A stretch of 64,000 nucleotides of DNA from Engraulis encrasicolus (Eukaryota > Chordata > Actinopteri > Clupeiformes > Engraulidae). A program made the translations under genes and the position numbers. The notes under the pieces were generated by a model, which worked only from the letters and a program-made list of their open reading frames with translations, searched no databases and was not told the origin of the DNA. How positions within the stretch are numbered: position 1 is the stretch's first letter; every line of letters starts with the position of its first letter. The stretch is from assembly GCF_034702125.1 (NCBI RefSeq), contig NC_085878.1:17766057-17830056 (forward strand). The letters run 5' to 3'. This document shows, in pieces, positions 56,503 through 64,000 of the stretch.

Positions 56503-56981
56503 TTATAGCGTGTGTGTGTGCATGTGCGTGTTTGTGTGTGTATATTAACCAGCTATGCGGTAGACAGGGGCAACTTGGCCAGGCAGGCAGGCGGGGGAGG
56601 GAAGCGAAGGTAAGGGAGATGTGCTCCATAAATCATCTGTGTTATTACACTGCACCTCCTGCACGCTGCCCAGGCCGCCTCCCGCTAATCCACCTGCCAA
56701 TCAGCCGCGGAGAGATGGGCGGGACCAGCAGGCAACACAGCTGGCCACCGCACCTCACTTACAACACACACACGCACATTTAGCTGCGGACGGGAAACAC
56801 ATACGGAGGGGGACAGAGGATTTTGTCAGGCCTTCTCATCTGCGGAACGGCATTTGTGTGTGCGTGTGTGCCTACGTGCCTGTGTGTGTGTGTGTGTGTT
56901 TGTTTGTGTGTATCTTTACCATCCCAGGTAAAAATGGGAAAGGAGGACATGAATGTGTACTGTATGTGTGTGCAGAACATA

Positions 56982-57885
56982 CACTCACTGGCCACTTTAT
57001 TACTCACACCTTTCCAACAGTTAATTCACACAAATATTGATCAGCAATCACATGGTGGCAACTCAATACATTTAGGCATGTAGACATGGTCTAGATCAGT
57101 GGTTCTCAACTGGAACAGTCTTGGGACCCACCATTTTCCACTCTCATTCGGTCGCGACCCATTTTTTTTTTAGCGTTCAAGTCTATTCAATGCAATTCTC
57201 AAAATGTAACCAAGACTCAAATGACTGCTTGCATGCTACCTATCTCGCATAAACATTCAGATTGTATCTATGACAACAGATGACACGGAGTTCACTAGCC
57301 TATCAAAATAAAAGTTGTAAATTGTTGCAGGAAAAGTTGGATTTTTTTTTTTTTAGAATTACTGTTTTTTTTACACCAAGGCTCCGCGACCCACCCATGA
57401 CCCTTCCGCGACCCACTTTTGGGTCGCGACCCACCAGTTGAGAAACACTGGTCTAGATGATCTAATGCATGTCAAATGGAGCATCAGCAGGGAAGAGAGG
57501 TTAATTTAATTAGCCTAGTCTACTTTGAATGCCGCTCCTGTCAGCTAAGAACATGAAAATGAGGCAACAATTTGCACAGGCTCACCATAATTGGACATTC
57601 GAAGATTGAAAAGATGTTGCCTGGCCTGCTGCAACACTGAGGTGGAATTGTCAGAATTTGGCTTTAACACCATGAAAACATGGATCCATGCATCAACAGT
57701 TCAGGCTTGTGATACATATTGCAATATTTTCTTCCCACAATTTGGGTCCCTTAGTAGCAATTGATCTTTGTGAGAATACCACAGCCTACCTGAGTATTGT
57801 TGCAGGCAGTTAAGGCACTTCTGAAGGCAAAAGACGGTCCAACCTAGCACTAGAGATATGTACCTAATAAAGCGGCCAGTGAGTG
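56982..57885. mobile_element. Decayed Tc1/mariner-like transposon with nested hAT MITE
   Basis: Ends CACTCACTGGCCACTTTATT and AATAAAGCGGCCAGTGAGTG are inverted; both sides are flanked by CATA. Interior text such as 'ccacagcctacctgagtatt' resembles the common fish Tc1-like element whose transposase region reads similarly, here heavily mutated. A hAT MITE is inserted at 57097-57450. Confidence 0.72.
57097..57450. mobile_element. hAT MITE with perfect 8-bp TSD
   Basis: CAGTGGTTCTCAACTGG ... CCAGTTGAGAAACACTG. gtctagat at 57089-57096 and 57451-57458 is an exact 8-bp TSD. The interior repeats 'gtcgcgaccca' in both orientations. Confidence 0.92.
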
Positions 57886-58377
57886 CATAATAAACTGGTA
57901 TATATAACTTGAGTATGTGTGAGTGTTTTTGTTTGTTTTTGTTTGTTTCAAGTATTCAAATTTGTGTGCCTGTTTTGATCGACATAACACACACACCACT
58001 CCAAAAAAAAAATCACAGCTCATTTGGTGAAACTTTCCAATCCAATAAGACAGCCTCAGTTAACCCGCCTCCCTCTTTTTCCTCCCCTCGCTCAGTTCCC
58101 TGGATGGTGGAGATAATAAAAAACAAATTTATTTTACATGCCTTTACCCGCTTCTTTTTCGACCACGCTCTTTCTCAACCCCAGTGCAAAATCAATTACA
58201 CTCCACAGACCAGTAATCTACTGCAAACCCCCACCACCACCCCCCACACCCCCACCCAGCCTCCCTTCCCTCTCCACCATTCCCACGTCCCCCACCACCC
58301 ACCCACAAGCCAGCCCCACCACCGCACAACACCACCACTTCCACCACCAAACCCCTTATCTACTTCTCAATGCCAGA

Positions 58378-58433
58378 TAGAAAATAACAAATTACTGCAG
58401 ATAATTTGGGAGCTCTCTCTTTCTTTCTCTCTC

Positions 58434-58487
<54 letters not shown>

Positions 58488-58498
58488 TCTCTCTCTCC
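58378..58498 (+). repeat. Dispersed repeat ending in (CT)n
   Basis: 'aataacaaattactgcagat' then 'aatttgggagctctctc' then (CT)n. The same combination is present inverted at 62877-63013. Confidence 0.8.
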
Positions 58499-58953
58499 AC
58501 TGCCACTAGCTTGTGCAGAGGGGCCTGCCTGCCTGCCTGCGTCGTGGTGTGCAAAGTGTTTCTGTCTGGTGGCTGCGCTTTGGCAGGCGGAAACATCTCC
58601 AAAGCTCTTCAAGGCTTTCCTCTGAGGCTCATCTTCTTCTCACTCTCCCACACGCACAACAAGCACTAGTCTGCCTATCTTCCTTCCTCTCTTTTTTTCC
58701 CCTCTCTTTCCTTCTTTCTCTCTCTGCGTCTTTTCTTCTGTTCTCTGTTTTTCCTCACATCAACGCCGCCTGAGTCTGTTTGCCTCATGGCGGTGGGCAC
58801 AGCACACACACAGAAGGCAGTGTGGAGGATGTTTTTCTTTCCACTTTTTACTGTGTTTGAAAGAGGGATAGAGCGGAGGGAGAGAGCGGCACGATGCTTG
58901 ACGCACTGCCAGGCACTGAAGCAGAGCTAGTGCTTCCAGACCCCCGCCCCCCA

Positions 58954-59248
<295 letters not shown>

Positions 59249-59839
59249 AACGCACTCACTTCCTAACTGTGGAGAAGAGAAGAGTACAGGGCTGTCTAGG
59301 GTTGTTTGTTTATTTGTGTGTGTGTTTGTTTGTTTGTTTGTTTGTTTATGTGTGAGGGAGCTGACTGCTAAGTAGCAGCACCTCTGATCATATTGGGAGA
59401 CGGCAGGTGTTGTTCCTCTCCTCCTCTAAAGGCGGCTACACTATAGATTGCCTTCTACCCGGCCTCCACTCTTCTCTTCCACTTCCCCCCCTCTCACACG
59501 GTGTAGCGTTCTGAAAAAGACTTGTAGTGCGTTGACACAGTATCACAGCTGTAATGAATGTTTCATTACTTTGTTTTTTGTCCTCGACTGCGGATAGGAA
59601 ATCATCATGGAACGCCGACTCACTCGTCTCTCAGCCGCTCGCCGTGCAGCCATCGCTGACTGCGCAGACTGCGTAGCCTGCAGTGAATTTCTGCAGTTTC
59701 ATTGCCACTTGTGCGGCGTGCCGAGGTTTGTGTTGGTGATGATGATGACGTTGATGATGCTGCATGTATGTACCTGCTGTGCTACAGCTCTGTATCCTCT
59801 TTAAAACTGAAGAAGCACAGCATCGGATTCAGCAATGCG

Positions 59840-59840
<1 letters not shown>

Positions 59841-59881
<41 letters not shown>

Positions 59882-59941
59882 TTTCATCTGTCTATTGGTT
59901 TGTCCCCCCTCTCTCTTTCTATCTGTCTCTGTCTTTTCGTA

Positions 59942-59973
<32 letters not shown>

Positions 59974-60042
59974 TGTCTTTTCATCTGTCTATTGGTTTCT
60001 CCCCCCTCTCTCTTTCTATCTGTCTCTGTCTTTTCGTATGTC

Positions 60043-60114
<72 letters not shown>

Positions 60115-60124
60115 TCTCTCTCTG
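59841..60124. repeat. (CT)n with internal 97-bp duplication
   Basis: CT tract containing two copies of a 'ttttcatctgtctattggtt' block. Confidence 0.92.
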
Positions 60125-60431
60125 CAGGACTGACCTGCTGGGGGAATGAAGTATTGATTACGGATGGACTCCTCCAGCTGATGGAAGATGGGAACGGCAC
60201 AGGCCTGCTGCTAGCTACCGAGGGAAGCAGCTGCTACCAACATTACTTTCAGCACAGCTGCTGTTGGCTGCTCCCTAGAAGTTGGTAAATCTCACAAAGC
60301 TCCTATTTATCAAAAGGCAAGTGTAGCACGTATTAATCAAGAGAGGTTGCGGAAATTGTCTAGGGTCAAAGAGTTTTGTCGACTGCAGGCCCCAAAGTAA
60401 AGAATTCAGACACAGATTCAACAGAAATATG

Positions 60432-60766
60432 GGTAACACTTTACTTGACGCAGGTGTCATACGTTTGACATAGCAGTGTCATAACAGTGTCATAATAGTG
60501 TCATGAGCGAGTAATAAACATAATGGCGATGTCATAAATGTGACATCGAAAATGTGACTATGAAAAATAAAATGTGACTATGAAAAATGGACATTATTTG
60601 GCCTGTCTTTGTCATAACCGAATTTGACTTAAAGACAAAGTCATACAATGTTTAACATTGACACAATGTTTATGACACATTCATTGCATATTTTTGACTG
60701 CATTATGACAATGCTATGACACTGTTATGTCATACTTATGACGCTGGCGTCAAGTAAAGTGTTACC
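60432..60766. mobile_element. MITE with perfect 20-bp TIRs
   Basis: GGTAACACTTTACTTGACGC at the left end and its exact reverse complement at the right. The interior contains repeated gtgtcata/tatgacac motifs in both orientations. The flanks (gaaatat g / gaaattt) are not a clear TSD, so the superfamily is not assigned. Confidence 0.82.
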
Positions 60767-60951
60767 GAAATTTGTAACACTTATCTTGCTTAGTCTGCTG
60801 TGTGGTTTTGTTCGCACATCAGCTGTGTAGCTTTGATCAATGGTACTAGTGCATCAAAGAAATGCTTTAACAGCAGCATCTCCAAGATGGTGTGGCATTC
60901 TTCCACCACCACATACAGCAAACTCTGATTTCAAATATCCTCTTCGTAACA

Positions 60952-61164
60952 AAGAAAAGGGGGGCGCACCTTGCATCAATTTTTTCCTTTATTTTTTTGT
61001 GCACAGACGCGTTTCGGCGTGTGCCTTCCTCAGTGCACAAAAAAATAAAGAAAAAAATTGATGCAAGGTGCGCCCCCCTTTTCTTTGATTCTAAGTATTC
61101 ATTTGGGACAGCACCCTTAAAAGTTATCAAGAAACCTGAGTGAAGCCTGCTACCTACTTGAAAT
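60952..61164. mobile_element. Foldback-containing insertion with 19-bp TSD
   Basis: AAATATCCTCTTCGTAACA is present at 60933-60951 and 61165-61183. Just inside lies a near-perfect hairpin (60950-61087) with about 55-bp arms (caaagaaaaggggggcgcac ... gtgcac) and a loop agacgcgtttcggcgtgtgc cttcctca. The right part, 61088-61164, is unique. Confidence 0.78.
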
Positions 61165-61183
61165 AAATATCCTCTTCGTAACA

Positions 61184-62871
61184 TGCCGAATTTCAAACAC
61201 AACCTGGAGCGACAAAATCCCTTCATTGTTATTAGCTGCAAGTAGAAAATCTGATGTGAGCACAAGCAACTTAAATCAGCAAAACAAGAAAATGGTATCT
61301 GTTAGCATTAAAACACATGTTAGTGCACTGTTATAGACCTGAGGTCGTCCCTGTCTGAATATATGAATAATGAAAATAGAGTTCTGCAGAGCTTCTGTGT
61401 GTACAATTCGATGCCAGCTATTGCATTTTGAGGGTCAAGCTGTTGTGTAGGCTTATTCGTTGTTGGCTGACCTTGCCAGCAGGCCAGTGGCCCAGTGTTG
61501 GAGCCAACCATAGCAGATTTACACTCTGCCAGGTCAGAATAGCATCCATGAATCTGCCTGCCTTGTCCACCACTCTATGGTCAAAACACTAAGGCCTTGA
61601 CTAATAGTAAACAAACACCACGGCTGTCGAAGGTTAACAAGCCCATGGTTCACCTTTTAGATATGCATGCAGTGTATTTTAGTAAACATGACCTTTTCCA
61701 CCACCCAACAGGTGATTCGTATCTTGGCAACTATGATTGCCTAGTCTGAGGGTCACATTCCAGAGATGCTAATGCATTTTCTGCATATCACACTCCTCTA
61801 CAGTATTTTTTGTTAGGCATCTCACCTATGCTCTCTCATTGTTATTGTCAAACTTGATTGTTTATATCTAATTTGTGCCTATTTATAATTTGATTGTAAT
61901 TATCGTTACTTATCTATTGGTTTGTTACTCTTTTTATTTGTCCTTTTTTGTGAATCTGTTCTTCTGGACCCAGATCCACTCATCATCATCTGAGCCATTG
62001 ACCACAATTCGTGTTTGAAATGCCTGACCATGGTGTAAAACCATCAAAAATTTGACTCTTAAAAATAAAATATGATGATTAGCTGGTACAAAATTCATTG
62101 ATCAGAGTCCAGCCCAGCACCCCTTTTCAATATTCATGACCAAAAACGCATCATTTATTAATGGGACACATTTTCTTGCCCAAAGGTTAAATGAATTTCA
62201 AACCCTGTCACAAATCCATTTTACACCTGTCTGCTTGCAAAGCGTGTCACAAGAAAATGAAAGCACATCTGATGAAATGTGAGGAAGCCCACCCTGGCGG
62301 TGGAATATATTCAGCATTTTTAAAAACATAAACCCAATTAAAAACTAACCCCTCAATACTACCCTGCCTGCAAACTGAGATTCAGTGCAATGTCACTAAT
62401 GAACTACTTTTGATAAGTTATTTATCATCTCTGTGTGTTATCCAGAGAGAGAGAGAGAAAGAGAACTGGACTGAGACCAAAAAAGATCCATACATTTTCG
62501 TACAGCCTCCTCTACATTGCGGGTCTGTCTCAAAGAAAATACAAAAAACCTCATCACCAGCCCCTGAGAACTGTCTGTCCACCGGGAAATGCCCTGTATG
62601 GCAGATTACCAGTCCAGGCTTGGAGTGTAGAATAGGACAGCAGGATGGAGAGGAATGGAGTTAAAGGGCCAGATTGTGAGGCCCCAGAATTCTACTAGGA
62701 AGATTTTGCTCCATCCACAAGCCTGAGTCGAGTGAGAAATTCTGACTCCCTTGTCAGCCTTAATCAGGCTTGCATACTGTATGATAATGCCAAGGAGGAA
62801 GTGCCAAGACAGTGGAAAATGAGGAGACGGCAAGAGACAGAGACAGGCCTAAATGAGGAAGAGGGTCAGCA

Positions 62872-62876
<5 letters not shown>
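61184..62876. other. Intergenic, no feature recognised
   Basis: AT-rich single-copy-looking DNA; no exon, RNA gene or repeat family recognised. Confidence 0.55.
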
Positions 62877-62937
<61 letters not shown>

Positions 62938-63013
62938 GAGACAGAGAGAGAGTGAGTGAGAGAAAGACAGAGAGAGCTCCCAAATTATCTGCAGTAATTT
63001 GTTATTTATTTAT
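62877..63013 (-). repeat. Dispersed repeat ending in (GA)n, inverse of 58378-58498
   Basis: (GA)n at 62877-62951, then gagagagctcccaaattatc and tgcagtaatttgttattt, the reverse complement of the 58378 copy. Confidence 0.8.
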
Positions 63014-63064
63014 AAGGGGCAGGGATAGGACACTACTCAGCACAAGATAGAGAATGAATGAATG

Positions 63065-63066
<2 letters not shown>

Positions 63067-63127
<61 letters not shown>

Positions 63128-63131
63128 GTGT
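63067..63131. repeat. (GT)n
   Basis: About 32 GT units. Confidence 0.95.
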
Positions 63132-63139
63132 GGGTGGCG

Positions 63140-63240
63140 CTGGGGGGGTCGTCGACAAGTGGGACAAAGGGGTTAGTTGTCCCGGGCCCAGGGAGACAGG
63201 GGGCACAAAATTGGGTTTTCATTACATTGTATGTACAGTA
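63140..63240 (+). repeat. Dispersed repeat, copy 2
   Basis: 'gttagttgtcccgggccca', 'acaaaattgggtttt' and 'cattacattgta' match 10376-10500. Confidence 0.55.
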
Positions 63241-63290
63241 TGGGTGTGTGTGCAGCACGTCCATGTGTGTATCTTTCCCTGTGTGTGTAT

Positions 63291-63686
63291 CAGGGCTTGA
63301 CATTAACTTTTTTCCTTGCTGGCCACTGTGGCTAGTGGTTTTCTCGTGTCACTAGTCATCCAGCTATTCCACTAGCCACAAATTTGATTTTTTTTTTTTA
63401 CAAATTCATGACGTTGTACATCTAACCTCAAGAAGATGCAAGAAGATGAGTGCATGGGTTTCTACATGAAACAAACAAATAGGAACTGAATAACTGACCT
63501 TTTTCTTGACCTTAAATACAAACAATTGATACACAAGGGGCAAAGTTCAGAATATACGCTGTTCTGATATGTCATACCATAGAATAAGCTACCTGCCAAA
63601 TTGGCTAGTGACACTGAAATTGTTACCAGCCACAGCCAAGTTTTACCAGCATTTGGCCGGTTGGCAGGTGCCAGTGTCAAGCCCTG
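63291..63686. mobile_element. hAT-like MITE with perfect 8-bp TSD
   Basis: CAGGGCTTGACATT ... AGTGTCAAGCCCTG ends. gtgtgtat at 63283-63290 and 63687-63694 is an exact 8-bp duplication (although it lies in GT-rich sequence). The interior has ggctagtg/cactagcc motifs. Confidence 0.85.
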
Positions 63687-63749
63687 GTGTGTATGTGTGA
63701 CATGTGAGTGAGTTGGAGCCTTATAGCTTGGGCTGAGGGCCAAAGGCAC

Positions 63750-64000
63750 AGTGCCCTCCCGTCTCCTCTCCTCCACAGTGGTACCCGCCCGTCTCCTCTC
63801 CTCCACAATGCCCTCCCGTCTCCTCTCCTCCACAGTGCCCTCCCGTCTCCTCTCCTCCACAGTGCCCTCCCGTCTCCTCTCCTCCACAGTGCCCTCCCGT
63901 CTCCTCTCCTCCACAGTGCCCTCCCGTCTCCTCTCCTCCACAGTGTCCTCCCGTCCTCCCGTCTCCTCTCCTCCACAGTGCCCTCCCGTCTCCTCTCCTC
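63750..64000. repeat. 27-bp minisatellite running off the right edge
   Basis: Unit GTGCCCTCCCGTCTCCTC plus TCCTCCACA, about nine copies with a few shortened or variant units. Because 27 is a multiple of three, all frames stay open and give nine-residue peptide repeats, which are probably not coding. Confidence 0.88.

Noticed and set aside
57909..58625. 238-codon open frame rich in Pro, Thr and Ser
   Set aside because: C-rich low-complexity DNA running into a CT microsatellite; no domain or splice context.
59607..59804. Short frame MERRLTRLSAARRAAIADC
   Set aside because: 65 codons, no family recognised, no splice context; likely chance.
63462..63976. Minus-strand frames with EERRREGTV or WRRGDGRAL repeats
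   Set aside because: Product of the 27-bp minisatellite, whose length is a multiple of three.
63750..64000. CRISPR-like array
   Set aside because: Units are directly adjacent with no spacers, in a vertebrate genome.

Overview
The window is nuclear DNA of a vertebrate, almost certainly a teleost fish. It carries intron-split genes of vertebrate type and very dense dinucleotide microsatellites. It also holds many interspersed repeats typical of fish: tRNA-derived SINEs, CR1/L2-clade (Rex1-like) LINE pieces, hAT, Tc1/mariner and piggyBac-like non-autonomous elements. The species cannot be fixed from the sequence.

Two protein-coding genes are well supported and point away from each other. On the minus strand (14985 down to 1720, continuing past the left edge) lies fibulin-7 (fbln7): signal peptide, N-terminal coiled coil, one Sushi/CCP module, an EGF module, an Ala/Gly/Pro/Thr-rich linker with a degenerate EGF, and two calcium-binding EGF modules. 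The exon for the C-terminal fibulin module is outside the window. On the plus strand (18273 to 45581) lies a complete CLEC18 gene of 12 coding exons, 447 codons by my splice model: signal peptide, CAP/SCP domain, two EGF-like modules, C-type lectin domain and short tail. The 3.3 kb between the start codons (14986-18272) must hold both promoters. Both products are secreted or extracellular modular proteins; nothing in the sequence shows a direct functional link.

Layout: 1-1719 last visible fbln7 intron with a SINE; 1720-14985 fbln7; 14986-18272 divergent intergenic region; 18273-45581 clec18, whose introns hold most of the mobile elements (an 11 kb intron 2, a LINE in intron 5, a 1.08 kb near-perfect palindrome in intron 7); 45582-64000 no convincing protein gene, but microsatellites, a 0.73 kb tandem duplication, several TIR elements and a 27-bp minisatellite running off the right edge.

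The most interesting observations concern splicing architecture. Exons 4 and 6 of clec18 each sit between an upstream GT tract and a downstream AC tract that are complementary in the pre-mRNA. clec18 exon 2 has a tandem 4-nt donor. An fbln7 splice acceptor has been amplified into an intronic minisatellite. An fbln7 donor is duplicated 75 bp away in frame. A SINE has landed 8 nt from another fbln7 donor.
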